Assembly (NCBI GenBank): GCA_030704615.1
Contig: CM060733.1
Coordinates: 58,344,001-58,404,000, forward strand
DNA length: 60,000 bases
Source: Takakia lepidozioides
Taxonomy: Eukaryota; Streptophyta; Takakiopsida; Takakiales; Takakiaceae
Direction of reading: 5' to 3'
Both the position numbers and the translations under genes were made by a program. Every line of letters begins with the position of its first letter. Positions within the stretch are counted from its first letter, which is position 1. Shown here piece by piece: positions 36,322-47,748 of this stretch. A model generated the notes under the pieces. It ran no database searches. It was not told the origin of the DNA and was given only the letters and a program-made list of their open reading frames with translations.

Positions 36322-38139
36322 CACAACCTGGAGAGCAGCATCAACATGCTTGGCCTTGCTGTAGCACTTTATGAGGGTGTTAAATGTGACCGTATTGACC
36401 TGTCCCTCTCTCTCCGCTTCTCCCAGCACCTTTTGAATTAGCTCAGTGTTGCCGGCCTTCCCAATTATGTCCATCATTTTTGTGTAGGTGTATTTTGTTT
36501 GTCCAAAGTGAGCTGTCAACCACTCAAAAAACCGCCATGCCACATCCACCTCCCTACTCAAAAGTGTCAACACATTCAACACATAGGGAGGTTTGAGTTT
36601 CGGCTTCAAGCTTTCAAGAGTTTTGTCCATATCAGCTTCCCAACATCTCAGCATTTTTGCAAGCTTCTCTGGTTGAGGCAAGCGGGTGGGAAATACCTTC
36701 AAGTCCTCCTGATTTTTTTTAGACTCTGTTTTGTGGAGAAGTGTGAGTTCCTCAGCCTCTGTTCGTCGTCCTGATTCCCGTAAAGCTGTTGTCAGTGCCA
36801 CCCTTGCCTCAGGTGAGGGGGTCAACCCGAGTTCACTCATGCTCTTGTGGAGAAACATTGCCTTCTCCAGGTCACCTGCATTAGCATGGGCCTTGATGAG
36901 CAAAGAGTACGTGACCCAGTTTGGTCGGCATCCAAGCTGCCCCAATTTCTGAAGGAGATTGCAGGCCACATCCAGTTTCTCGGCCTCCACAAGACTGTGG
37001 ATCAACACAGTGTAGGTGTAGATGTTGGGTCGGCAACCGGACTCTAGCATTTCCCTGTAGACATCCATGGCTTCCTGGTGACATCCTCCCTTGATGAGTG
37101 CGTCAATCAAAGTGGTGTAAGTAAATTCATTGGGTGGGCAGTCTTGCTCATGCATGTGTTGCCACACCCGCCGGACTCCCTCCAGATTCTTGTCCCTTCG
37201 ATACCAATGCATAAGAGATGTGAATGTAACGATGCTCATCCCGCATCCCCCTTTCCGCATTTCTGCCAACACTGTCTCTATGGCTTTAAAGTCTTTAGCT
37301 TTTCCAAATCGGTCAAGCATGGCGGTGTAGGTGTAGACATTGTGGTGATAGCCTTTCTGGGTTTTTGCCCACTTGAAAAACTTCCAAGCAACATCGGCAC
37401 TCATTTTTTCCTTCAACACCCGACACACAACGAAGGGGCTTAGCTGCACCTGCAATTCCTCCAAAGCCTGATAGTTAGGACCGCATTTCTTCAGCACCTT
37501 CAAGATTTTCTCTGCAATTTCGTCGTAAGCTTTACCTCTATGGCTGCCACCATCAACACTCGTTCCTTGAAGATCGTCTCCTGGGCTCTCATCTGCGATG
37601 TGAAGCATGGACCTGTAGAACGTTGTCCGGCCATTGCTCACCATTCTGTCCACCATGAGAGCCGGCGTGGGGATCAAAGGACTGAAAATTGGCAAGGAGA
37701 CATGACCTGATGATGCTACAGTGCGGCACAAGCTCCGAAAGCGATCCCGAGAGATTTTGGACAGCTCTGACTTGAAGCACTCAGAGCTATGGTGCAGTTG
37801 CGCATCGTCCCGACCTTGAGATGATTCGATGGGGCCTTCAACCAAAGAGAAATTCCGTTCAGAGTGAGGAAGGAAGGCTGGATTACCGCTGACAGAAACT
37901 TTGCAATCTTGCTGCCGATTTCTCATGAATGCCTGGCGCCTCAGAAAGGGAGCAAGTCCTGTCCCTTTGACCCGCAGTTCAACCCATTCCTTCCTGCACA
38001 CATTGAGTGGGTCTTTGCTCCTGGAAATCTGCCCACCGTTTTTGAGCCAAGCATAACCTCGCCTTACGAACAATTCCTCTCTCAGGCGCATCGCATTTCC
38101 CTTTCCACTCACTCGTGATGCGGCGTTACAGGCCCACAC
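35616..38139 (-). CDS. P-class pentatricopeptide repeat (PPR) protein, two exons, ~780 aa
   Basis: Exon 1 38,139-36,328 (604 codons) and exon 2 36,146-35,616 are joined by a 181-nt GT-AG intron holding a GA/CT microsatellite (36,299-36,320). The first ~200 residues are basic and Ser-rich, as in organelle transit peptides. Two blocks of 35-residue PPR motifs follow (YTYTAMLDRFGKAKDF, FTYTTLIDALIKGGC, YTYTVLIHSLVEAEK; then YTYTKMMDIIGKAGN, ITYTMLIDLLSRTRN, HTYTVIIHSLARAGK). Each block is preceded by a similar cap: VCRVLKEKMSADVAWKFFKW and LNVLTLLSREVDVAWRFFEW. No E, DYW or SMR domain is visible. P-class proteins bind specific RNAs in chloroplasts or mitochondria to stabilise, splice or help translate them. 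The reading frame is clean, unlike its neighbours. Confidence 0.9.
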
Positions 38140-38382
38140 TCTCCCCGCACTCTCGATCTTTGTTCTTGGCTAGAGGAATAAATAACCACTTGCAAGGCTG
38201 TGAAGGCTTAGAGGGGGCATACCACCTCGTAACCAGAGTAGAATCGAGGGAGCAGAAATGGAAGGTGGGGAGAGTGTCTAGTCTAGAGGGCAGAATTATG
38301 GCAGACGAGAAAGCAAGAGATGAGGATGAAGTGCATCTGGGGACAGAAAACAGAGAACATGAGGCAGTGAAGAAGTAAAGAA

Positions 38383-38613
38383 CTAAGTGAAGCCTAGAGC
38401 TCTAAAACTAGAGCTGTGTCTTGAGCTTCGGATCACGAGCCCTCTTATGGCGCCAGTTACAACGAGAACTTCGCCATGGCCGATGCTGATTTCCTTGTAT
38501 CGGAGATCCTCCATCACAAAACTTTGATGTGAATGCAACTCAGCTGTCAATCTCCCGCTGGCAAGACTACAAGATGACGCACCCAACAAAACTGCCAGAA
38601 CCAGCAGGCACAA
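38383..38613 (-). CDS. Small open frame with signal-peptide-like start
   Basis: A 76-codon frame whose first 20 residues (MCLLVLAVLLGASSCSLASG) form a hydrophobic stretch ending in small residues, as in a secretory signal. No family recognised. It may be chance. Confidence 0.2.
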   Translation of the reverse strand: MCLLVLAVLLGASSCSLASGRLTAELHSHQSFVMEDLRYKEISIGHGEVLVVTGAIRGLVIRSSRHSSSFRALGFT

Positions 38614-38668
38614 ATTCGGTTGTTGTCATTGTAAAGGTAGTAACAATTGTGGTGAGCGCACTACGTCT

Positions 38669-38821
38669 CCAGATATGGTTCGCTATGCGATGGCATCTTG
38701 ATGGCATCTATTGCTCGGGAGGCCGAGTATCATGGGTCTCCCAATATGGTTTGCGAATGCAATGACGCGATGCGATGACATTTATTGATGGCATCTATTG
38801 CTCGGGAGGCCGGGTATCATG
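38669..38821. repeat. Two-copy tandem repeat (~66 and ~83 bp)
   Basis: Both copies share ATATGGTT, GATGGCATCTATTGCTCGGGA and GGCCGGGTATCATG with an indel in the middle (38,669-38,734 and 38,739-38,821). It adjoins the LINE-like fragment. Confidence 0.75.
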
Positions 38822-38906
38822 TACTGCGTGAGCAACCACATCTACGGCCCGCGCAAAGTCCCACTCTACACACCGTCGTGTTGACATCGTCCTATCTAGA
38901 GATGGT

Positions 38907-39347
38907 TTGCGTACCCTAACAGATGTCGCTCTCGCCTACCCTACTCGAGCGGATCTGCTATCACGCGCAGCTACCACACCATGCACGGCAGCCACTGTAG
39001 CAGCTCAGGAGCGCCACTACAGCGATCATCACCCCACCGGCACATTTCTTCCACTGGCGGTCGAGATATTTGGCTCATTGCACCGGCACTTCGACGATTT
39101 CCTACGGACATGTGCACATCATGCAGCCAAGAGCGGGTCCACTGGCATCCCACATGCCTCCGTCTTTGTCGCCTACTATCGACCACGTGTTTCAGTTGCT
39201 TTGCAGAGAGCACAAGCCATCTCTATTTTGCATCGGGCTGATGTGGCTAGTTCCGCGTCATCTCATCTTCCACCTCTGCCTGACACTTTGCCTATCTCCT
39301 TGCCTGATCTCCTCCAAGCTGTTGGCTGGGAGGGTCGCTCTGCATGA
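38907..39347 (+). pseudogene. C-terminal fragment of a LINE-type reverse transcriptase polyprotein
   Basis: A 146-codon frame contains ERHYSDHHPTGTFLPLAVEI, FGSLHRHFDDFLRTCA and a GIPHASVFVAYYRPRVSVAL tail. I know this pattern (RHY-x-DxHP-x-G-x-F-x-P-x-V-E-x-FG-x-LH) from the extreme C-terminus of RT-encoding ORFs of a non-LTR family in green algae and basal plants. The RT itself is absent, consistent with 5' truncation on insertion. Repeated GTAGCTTACTATAGCTT units at 39,350-39,440 may be its 3' UTR. Confidence 0.45.
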
Positions 39348-40039
39348 GTAGTTTACTATAGCTTCTGTTTTCGTCGCTTGATGAGTAGCTTACTATAGCT
39401 TTGGTTTTCTTCTCTAGCTGAGTAGCTTACTATAGCTTTTTGTTTTCTTCTCTTGTTTCTTGTTCCTCCCCCCCTTTTTGGAACTTCTCATCATATGCAC
39501 GTTCACCCATTGTACATGTTGTAAATAAAGTCTTACAAGGTTTCATCAGTAACAATCGCGGACTGACATATAAATGAGCGTAAAAATCTGGGCAGCAGGC
39601 ACCTATCAATGTTCAACCATGCAGTCATGTCATACGCGACATTAGCAACATCCATCACCGTGACTCGAGTATTCATCAATGTGAGTAATACGAGAACACT
39701 TATGACGGAAGTTGGGGGGGGGGCTTAGTAAACAAGGCCTGCTTCACTGATAATGCTGCCCCGTCTGTACTTCAGATTGGTATACTCCTTCCTGGCCTTC
39801 GCAGTCATGATTTAACAAATAGAGGTTGGTAGATGGACAACCTGGAATGTGCTTTTGCTTCTGCTTCTGCTTTTGCTTGGTTCCAAAAGCTGTAATCAAA
39901 GTTCCCTGGACTTTGTTTCCTGTAGCCTTTGGGCCATAGACCCCAGCGAGTTGATGTGTGTGAACTGAAGACACTCTCTCTTCCTAGGCAACCAAAAGAT
40001 CAGGTTCTTTATCAGGAGCACAACTCCATCTCAGATCCT

Positions 40040-40868
40040 AAGTGCAGAGTTCGCATGTGTACCATTGCAATCCGAGGCCCTCTTCCGGCTTACAATCTTT
40101 CTCCATAGATTACAGGCCCTTCCACCCAAGGGGCTCGTGGCAAGGGCCCTCACAACATCTATGAGGCTCAAAGCTGCAGGTTTCAGGAACTCCTGGTATG
40201 CTCGAGTGGACAGTTTATTTCAATGTAACGGACTTTCTACTGCTTTCCTATTAGCAATGAATCCAGATGAGGTGAACATCACATCCAGACATGACCGCAA
40301 CAGACTCATTAGGAGAGAGTTTATGGAATTACATGTCAAGAGAACTTGGAAGCTACCCAATCTCACGACAAAGCTCCACTTCTATCGAGAGACATTCTTG
40401 GTGCTCCGCGATGATAGAATCTTGAGACCAAATTACCTTTCAGCATCCTTATCTCCTTCCCTCCTGAGGGCATTGGGGCGGTTCAGGGTGGGTTCCCACA
40501 ACCTACGGATAGAGACTGGCAGATGGGAAAACCTGCAACGGGAGGACCGCCTATGTCCAGCTTGCATAGGGCGCAGCAAGGAAATTGAAACTGAAGAACA
40601 CTTCTTCTACTGCCGTCTATACTACGAGATCCGTGGGAGATTCCACTGTTTATTCAGTGGAACCCAAACTCTCACTGATGTCTTTCACTATGAGGATCAA
40701 AAATGCTTGGCAGCCTACCTACACGAGGCCTTCACCCCTAGACAATCGCTAGAACATTAATTGTGGTTTCTGGATTTGTTCCTCTCTCATGTTTTCTTCC
40801 ATTTTGTCCCATAAGCTCTATGAGCTTTCCGCGGACGTTATAAAGCACCATTTCATTTCATTTCATTT
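40040..40868 (+). mobile_element. 5'-truncated LINE (non-LTR retrotransposon) 3' end
   Basis: The ORF at 40,065-40,760 (231 codons) encodes the tail of a LINE ORF2. LGRFRVGSHNLRIETGRW precedes a Cys/His cluster CPAC-x(11)-EHFFYC (zf-RVT type), and the protein ends at 40,760. About 50 bases on, the 3' UTR shows a stem AAGCTC-TAT-GAGCTT, then CGGACGTTATAAAGCACC and a microsatellite tail of ATTTC units (40,845-40,868). The first part of ORF2, including the polymerase core, is absent. Confidence 0.8.
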
Positions 40869-42387
40869 ATTATTGGGATCAATTTATGGTGACAGGTTGA
40901 AGGCTTTTGCTACCACATGATCTTCTTTGGGCAAGCTCAAAAACAGAAACTTGCACAAACGACAAGATCAACATGCCCAGGCAAATGGCTTATGCTAGCA
41001 AATGGTCGTATCACTGAGCTACCACAATCATTGGTTGATAATGAAACAGTGTCATGCATCTGACGTACTGTCCAAGCAAGGGGAAAACTCCAGAGCTGGA
41101 TTCGGAAACATAATCCCATGATGAGCTTTCTTTCATGTCGTGGACATTGATAGCATGTGGATATGGTGGAGGTAGCATTGCCACAAGTGATTGCTCTATG
41201 ACTCTGGTTTCTGCTGCTAAGCAAACTGGAGTGTGGCGGGCAGAGCAGATTATATCTCCATAATGTTAGAACTGGATTTTGCAATTAGGAGGGTCATTTG
41301 ACAGGGGCAGTTGCAAAACAAGCCAGTTGTGAGATCCAGTCTTTGGGTAGCCTAAGAATTTCTGACTTACACACAGTAGACAAGAAAAAATAGCCATTAG
41401 GTTTAACAGTGACACCTTGTTGGAAGTGCAGGTGAAGGAGAGGGTTATAACATACTGTTAGATCACACTTTGCACCTGACTTCCCAGCAAAGCGGTGGAG
41501 CATCAACCTCGGTCTGTTCGGGTTACCTTCACTGATTGACCATGGTTACTAGCTTGTTTGCATTGATTGGTCCTCTATCCATGGATGCGATTGGTCTTCA
41601 CTGTTCTCCCACAGCATCCCAAATATGAGGCGAATCAAGTTCTCAAGTTCTCAACCACGGCTGTTGAAAGAGCTGTGAAATGCTGTCATAAGTGCCCGTA
41701 CCCAGCTTGGTAACAGCTCCAGTTCCACATTCTGAAGTGAAATAACTGATGTGTAGCATGACATTTGCAGACACCCCAGTGTGGAATGCACAGGAGAGCC
41801 AGATTGCTGATCTGATAGATTTTCTTCAGGCTCATGGCAAAGAGTGTTTTTGTGGTTCTACATTATACTTGTACTTTGTCACTTGGATCTTTTGGGCCTC
41901 TCTCGGATGTTTAAAAGTTCCCTCGTTCTATTTTTCTCCCTTGGGGGCTGCCCGTAGACATCTTTCATTCTGCCAACCAAATACACCACATAAATGCAGG
42001 GGCCCCAGAAAGTCTAAAGACATAATTTTTCTAAGCTCTTAAACATTTGATGTACACAAATGAAAAAACAGGCTCCAAGAGATTGCAAGATAGAGTGATT
42101 GAAAAGGAGCTTGGAAAAAATCAAGAAGTACCCAAGCTGTGTCTTGTCAACTCACTGCATGACCTTATATCCTATCCTGCCTCAAATAGTCATACAGGGT
42201 TTATTTTGCAACTCAGAATAACCACCTTCTGTAAAACCTGGGCTTGCATGCACTAAAGCTGGAAGAATGTATATGGGAGAAGTAGGTAGTCTAGCAAACC
42301 AGGATAACCAGGCCCCGGCCACAAGGCTTTAGCAAACAATGTCATATGAGTACATTCTCTTTCTTGTTTCCTGCTTTCTCTTGCCTC

Positions 42388-42441
42388 ATAAGCTCTTTAA
42401 GCTTTCTGCGGACATTATGGAGTGTCCTTTCATTTCTTTCC
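42388..42441 (+). repeat. LINE 3' tail, copy flanking the ABCG segment on the left
   Basis: ATAAGCTCTTTAAGCTTTCTGCGGACATTATGGAGTGTCC followed by TTTCATTTCTTTC: the same stem, GGAC(A/G)TTAT block and ATTTC tail as the LINE at 40.8 kb, with several substitutions. Confidence 0.75.
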
Positions 42442-42598
42442 TATGTTCCATATTATATTTGAGCAATTGTTAAATCCATGATGTGGGGATAGAAAATCAT
42501 TCCCAGTTTTTTTGTCTCTCACGGGCCACCTATTTGCTCTCCTTTGTGTCTGTAAATCAATCTTGCAACTGTGGGCTCAACTAATATTGTTATGGCAG

Positions 42599-42941
42599 GC
42601 AACAGCTATGGAAGGAGTGGAGAGCGGCCTTCAAACTGATTATACATTGAGGGTAGGATCATATCCATTAGACATTTTGCTCATTCCAGATTCTAAGGTC
42701 CTCAATCGGAATGTTTGACAAAGTGTCTGACAGGCATCATGCCTCTCCCAATCTTTTCATGTAATTGTCGGCTGATACTCAGTCTTTCTCTTTGCTTGTT
42801 TGACGCGGGAGTGTGAGATAATTCTCACAGCTGTATTGCAAATTGGACAGGTACTTGGCCTTGATGTGTGTGCTGACATAATGGTTGGAGATGCCATGCG
42901 CCAAGGTGTCTCGGGAGGGCAAAGAAAACGTGTCACAACAG
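42599..42941 (+). pseudogene. PDR-type ABCG transporter: two exons in inverted orientation
   Basis: Exon 42,599-42,652 encodes ATAMEGVESGLQTDYTL. Exon 42,851-42,941 encodes [18 protein letters not shown] then [13 protein letters not shown], i.e. the ABC signature motif of nucleotide-binding domain 1. Both have proper acceptors and donors on the plus strand. They are the segment that should follow the minus-strand exons at 43,656-45,540. No further downstream PDR exons appear on either strand, so this is most simply an inverted piece of the same gene. Confidence 0.8.
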
Positions 42942-43267
42942 GTATCATCAACGGACAGTAAAATGTGTAGCTGGCCACTAGAAACATAGCTAAATGGGCT
43001 GGTTTTCAGATTTGTGGGGATTGAACTCCATCATCTGAAGACCAAGAGAGGAGGAGATGCAGGAGAAAGAGAGAACTTTACTATTTCCAGAGGAGGCTGG
43101 GGCAAAAAAGGAACCTCAAAATGTGTGAGAGAAATGAAACGATACTTTGTAATGCACTTGTTCCCTCAAAACTGTAGAGTACAACTTTCAAAGAGAACCA
43201 GACAAACGACTAGTTGCGTATGAAGAAATCAAAATCAGCCTCGGGGAAAATGCCTGCTGCCTTCTCT

Positions 43268-43312
43268 CCGTAGACGTTATAAAGCACCATTTCATTTCAT
43301 TTCTCTTTTCAC
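43268..43312 (+). repeat. LINE 3' tail, copy flanking the ABCG segment on the right
   Basis: CCGTAGACGTTATAAAGCACC then ATTTCATTTCATTTC, nearly identical to the tail at 40,831-40,868. With the 42.4-kb copy it brackets the inverted ABCG exons. Confidence 0.8.
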
Positions 43313-43655
43313 CAGCTCCGAAAGTAGCTCTGTAAGCAAAAGACCACTTCGACCACATGAATGAAAAACAAGCATCACACTGAAAGACGATTCCCTGACA
43401 AATCTACACCAGGACTTGAATAATCCTTGATTTCACAATCACCCCAGAGATGTAGTTTGATAGGAAGGTGGCATCGAGAGGGCATAAGTCAAACTTAATA
43501 AATTGCATGATGAAGTATGAGTAGGTTTGAAGTAGATGTTAGTCATATATTATTCTTGTGTCAACAACAAGGATTTAGGTGGGCCCATGACCAGTGAGAT
43601 CAGACAGCCATCCATCCATAAGGAAAGTGAAAAATTAACGAAGGAGTGAACTCAC

Positions 43656-45540
43656 GATAGCGGGTGCCAACTGCCAACCCCTTGGCAACGTGCAGAAAAG
43701 GCGAGGGTTTCACAAACAGTCATTTCGGGTGTGTGTAAGTCATGTTGGCTTATGTACACTGCTGTTTTCTGTGGCACAAACTCATCCAGTGTATGCCCAT
43801 TGGTCACCTTCCCGGAGACCTGCGGAAAAGCAATTCATCTGCAGACTTCAGTGCTTAAAGCCACAAAAGAAGTATATAATTTGTGGTCTCCTCCACCCAG
43901 CTACTGCCTCCTCCAGCCAATAATAAAAATAGAAAGAAGCAGCTGGATTCTTACTCTCAGGTCGGGATCGAGCTTTCCAGCCAAAGCTAGAAGCAAAGTC
44001 GTCTTCCCTGAGCTTGGGGACCCAAGAAGCAACGTCATCCTGCAGGACCAAGGATTTTGGAAATACATGTATTATACAATTGTGCCAATTGAAGCCCAAA
44101 AGTTTACAAGACCAGTACCATACAATACACGTTGACATGTTACAAGGCTATCAGTAGAGAACAAATGCAGACGAAGCAAAGACACAATCTGATTCGTGGG
44201 ACATGATGAGGGACTGCCAAGCTGTAGACATTCAGTCAAGAAACTTGTGGGTAAAATCCATTATATTGTAGCTTGTGAAGCCTACAAATACCTCAAGCCT
44301 CTCAGACTAGTAGAAAGTGTGCCAATCCACATCAAATCCCATTAGGTACCTTGCAGGTCATCAGAGCTCTAAGAATCCTCTAGGCTACAACTGGGATAAA
44401 TGCTAGTTGAGGACTGGCATCAACGTATCTTGTAGATGCATTTACATTGGTTCAAAGGTTAGAAAGGTCTAAGGAGGCAACCACACCTGCCAGGCTTGAT
44501 ACTACCACTGACATTGTGTAATATATTGAGCTCCGCAAAATTGGGGCCAATAGGACCTGCAAAAATTGAAACACCATCAGCTCAGTATCTGGGGACACTA
44601 TTATGCATGTAACCAGAATCAACCAAACCATTTTGGTATCCTGCTGGGACAGTAATATAAGATAACGCCTTGGTAAATGTCAATGAGTAGGACCCAGTAG
44701 TATTTTCCAAATAAGATGGAACTCCTAGTGTCCTGCTCACCATACTGTTTGCTGAGCTTCCATGCACACTAAAACCCAGGGCTTTAATTCTACTGGATAC
44801 TCAGTACGTAAGAAGTAAATATCTAGCAACCTCAAGAGAGGCTTATTGGAAGCCCACCTACCAAAATGGTCAGCAACCATCCATACTGCAAGAACCAATC
44901 AGTGTTAAGGTCCAGGTTTATAACAAACCTCAAGAATGTTTCTTGCAGAGTTCCAAAGGGTGGGAAGAGCTCTGCCTCCAACTCGACAGTCTGCATTTAC
45001 TGGCAAATTTTCATATCGGACCTCTATTGTGGGAATTTCTATTCCCACCCTGTCACATCACAGACTGGCTTTAGTTCAGAAAGAAGCTGAGTGATCTTCT
45101 CACAACAAACTGAGTGTAGACCGTACCTTGGGATCAGAAGGCAAGGTTGTTAGCCTTCAACAACGCAACGTCTATGACTGATGTCTATTTCTAGCTCTCA
45201 AACGTCTTCTTTCAGTAATTCATCCCGAGGAACTTGAGGTCATCAGCCTCTGTTGACAAACCAACCTCTCCGACTGAGGCACATTCAAGTTGTTCTTCTC
45301 TCTGCCCACCCTCAAATGCTAAAGACACTTGAAACAATGATCACTCACCTGTCAATTCGTTCCCGCAGCTTCAAGAGAAACTTCTCATTGTCTTCCTCAG
45401 CAACTTTTAGAGTTTTTTGTATCAACTGTTGGTGTTCCGCCAATCCCAGGGTCCGTAAATCCACAGTGTCGTGTAGGATCTTGTTGCCATCCTCGTTTAC
45501 TATGACAGTGGTGCGAAGGCAGACACAAGTAGGAAGTTTC
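43656..45540 (-). pseudogene. PDR-type ABCG transporter: N-terminal exons
   Basis: Exons on the minus strand: ~45,560-45,349 (DDEEA..., EKLPTCVCLRTT, VAEEDNEKFLLKLRERIDR), 45,049-44,930 (VGIEIPTIEVRYENLPVNAD, GGRALPTLWNSARNILE), ~44,562-44,489 (NILHNVSGSIKPGR), 44,039-43,957 ([20 protein letters not shown], Walker A with GSPSSGKTT) and 43,820-43,656 ([45 protein letters not shown]). These are diagnostic of full-size plant PDR/ABCG exporters, plasma-membrane pumps of ~1,400 residues for hormones and defence or lipid compounds. Lesions: in the first exon the usual W-A-A-L-E-K-L-P run is broken by a frameshifting deletion. The membrane domains and second half are absent from the window, and the next exons are inverted at 42.6-42.9 kb. 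Confidence 0.85.
44130..44488. other. Intronic DNA of the ABCG gene
   Basis: Between the VSGSIKPGR and Walker A exons; nothing recognised. Confidence 0.5.
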
Positions 45541-46101
45541 TCCAGAGCTGAGCCTCCTCATCATCAATACCCACTTCCCTGCAGGCAAGGAAGACTGTTC
45601 GGTTATTTTAAAGAAGGGCATGTGTACAGGTCTTTATCATGTAGATGCTACCAATAACAAACTCGACGTTGTCCAATGCTCCATAATTAGGCGGGGGTGG
45701 TCTGAAAGACAACACCCATGGAACTGTTTTACTTTTTCTTTTTGCAACTAATCAACCAATTTGTGTACCAAACATCACGCATAGTTCTGGACCTGGTTGC
45801 CACCATGAAACCCTTCAAGAGAAACCACATACGCCGAAGTCGTGTGGCACTGATGCCACAAACCAACTCCTATGGCAAAAAAATTGCCTTGGAGGATCAC
45901 AATTTGCGAATGATTTCCACATAGAGAGGCCTGTCAGTGCCTCTGTCCATCAAATGATGAAAATCTTCCACACAAATGAGTTTCGAGGGGATTGTATTTT
46001 CGGGATAAGTCAATTTGGGGCAAATGGCATTCTAAAGAGATCTCCAACTGATCATTGTTAGTACCCATTGTCCCTACAGAAGCTGATATCCCTGGCAATA
46101 G

Positions 46102-47748
46102 TTAAGCATCTTTGTACTGTTTGCATAACCTAAGATGAATAGGCTGCATTTCCAGTTTGATGTCTGCTTTTGTATGTTTCTCAAGGGACTGTGTCCAATG
46201 GAAAAGACATGTTCGCTCTCTTTCTGGCATTGGCACCTTTGGATCTCCTGATCCAAACACAATGCGAATAGCATTGAAGTTCGCTTGAGCACTGTCTGCC
46301 ATAAATCCGGCAAAATTTGGACATGGGACACCTTGGGAGTCCATAACGCGAATGAGACTTCTCCACATTAGCTGTTGCGAATCCGCATCCTCTAATTGCA
46401 TGTCACACACTGCAATTGTCATGACTCGCTGGTAGAAAGGATCGTAAACATGACACACCATTGTAGTCTAGTCTTTCACTCGTTTGACGTGATCAAACAT
46501 AAGGAAACAATTCTGAAGATCGCCACCCTTCTGCATGCGCTTCACAAGACTGACTCCGCTGCCCTCCCCAGCTGTGGACATTTTGAAAATGTACACTTTG
46601 TTGGACCCTTGACCTGGGAACACCCTCTCTTGAATGTAGTCATACCTGCTCCGTCACTTCAACTCAAAAATGTTATCAACGTACCCTCTGTTAGCAGAGC
46701 CCATCCTCAATGCATTCACCTGGTTTTTAATGTTCGGCAAGCTCAAGGTAGAGAAGTGATCCATAACATTGTCCAAGGCTGACCCGTCGAGTTTCCTGCC
46801 CACAGAATCTCCTTCACTAAGAATATGGGTTTCCAGGAAAGTCTTGCTTGCTCCAAGAACAATTGTGGAGGTGGTGGCTGTTGGATTGCTCTCATACTCT
46901 TGTCTTATCAATCTGGATACTGTTTCAACGCTTTCCCTGTAATCCCCCTTCGACACTGGATGATTGTGGAACCCGAAATGCACACCGACTCTAGTCAAGG
47001 TTGGAAAACGGTGCACCACATAGTACATTCTTGCTCCACACACTGCCACACAGGAAGGCGCTCATTTGCAGAACTTGCAAACGAAAGTGTTGGAGCTTGG
47101 AGGTGCTTCACCGGGCTTGAAAGGATTCTCAGCGACACCCTCCCACTCGCTCTGGTTCTGAACCTCTGACCGTAGGAAATGTCTGCAACTCAAATTCTCG
47201 CACCTCAGGTGCCCATTGCACACCGCTCTCTTGAACACGAGCTTTTCATCATTTTGAATATTGGATGTCTTCGTTCTGCACCATGGGTGTCCATTGTGTC
47301 TCTTGTCCATTCCGTGCATGAGGCTCAAAATGGGTCCACCCCGCCCAGGTGGAGGCAGCTCGAAGACGACATCCCCATCAAAAGATTCTGGAAGGTACTG
47401 CACACGCTCAACAGGGACAGTGTCCCAGTCAATCCCCCGCAATTCTCTCTTGAAACCGGGCAATCCTCCCATTGACTTCAGTTTAGGAATGACACTACAC
47501 AGGTCCTTCAATTCCGGCACCATGACCACCGGAGAAGGAGCAAGAAAAGGAATTTTCGGGACGTCCTCCTCCGAGGAGTCAGAGAGTTCAACAATTTGTC
47601 TGGAAGTTGTGGGCTCCATCTTCACGACCACATTCCTCTTATCTTGAACAACAGAAGGAGTAGTTCCCGGCATCACATACGAACCAATCGACTGCCGGCG
47701 AGGAGCTCCAAGGACTCTGTATCTTCCTGGAGGAACTCTCCACTGACT
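46102..47748 (-). pseudogene. MULE-like transposase, main part; three in-frame stops
   Basis: One continuous frame from 47,748 down to 46,102, broken only by TGA (at ~47,062), TGA (~46,654) and TAG (~46,464). N-terminal part: acidic linker (ELSDSSEEDVPK) and a Cys-rich region (CNGHLRCENLSCRHF ... FVCKFC), probably a zinc-binding DNA-contact domain. Middle: VGVHFGFHNHPVSKGD. Catalytic-like part: HVYDPFYQRVMTIAV, GFMADSAQANFNAIR and RTCLFHWTQSLEKH fit the D...D...C/H pattern of Mutator-like DDE transposases; the last acidic residue would lie further on. Two of the stops are explained by CGA to TGA and one by TGG to TAG, all transitions. The start of the protein lies at 59.6-59.9 kb, across the retrotransposon. 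Confidence 0.72.
47745..47748. repeat. GACT target duplication, left copy
   Basis: GACT before the left LTR-like repeat; the right copy is at 59,638-59,641. Removing the insert and one GACT restores an uninterrupted transposase frame (codons A-L-M-S-Q-W-R). Confidence 0.85.

Noticed and set aside
39744-39974. Minus-strand frame with a KQ repeat
   Set aside because: The (CTTTTG/CTTCTG)n microsatellite explains the repeat; no other support for a gene.
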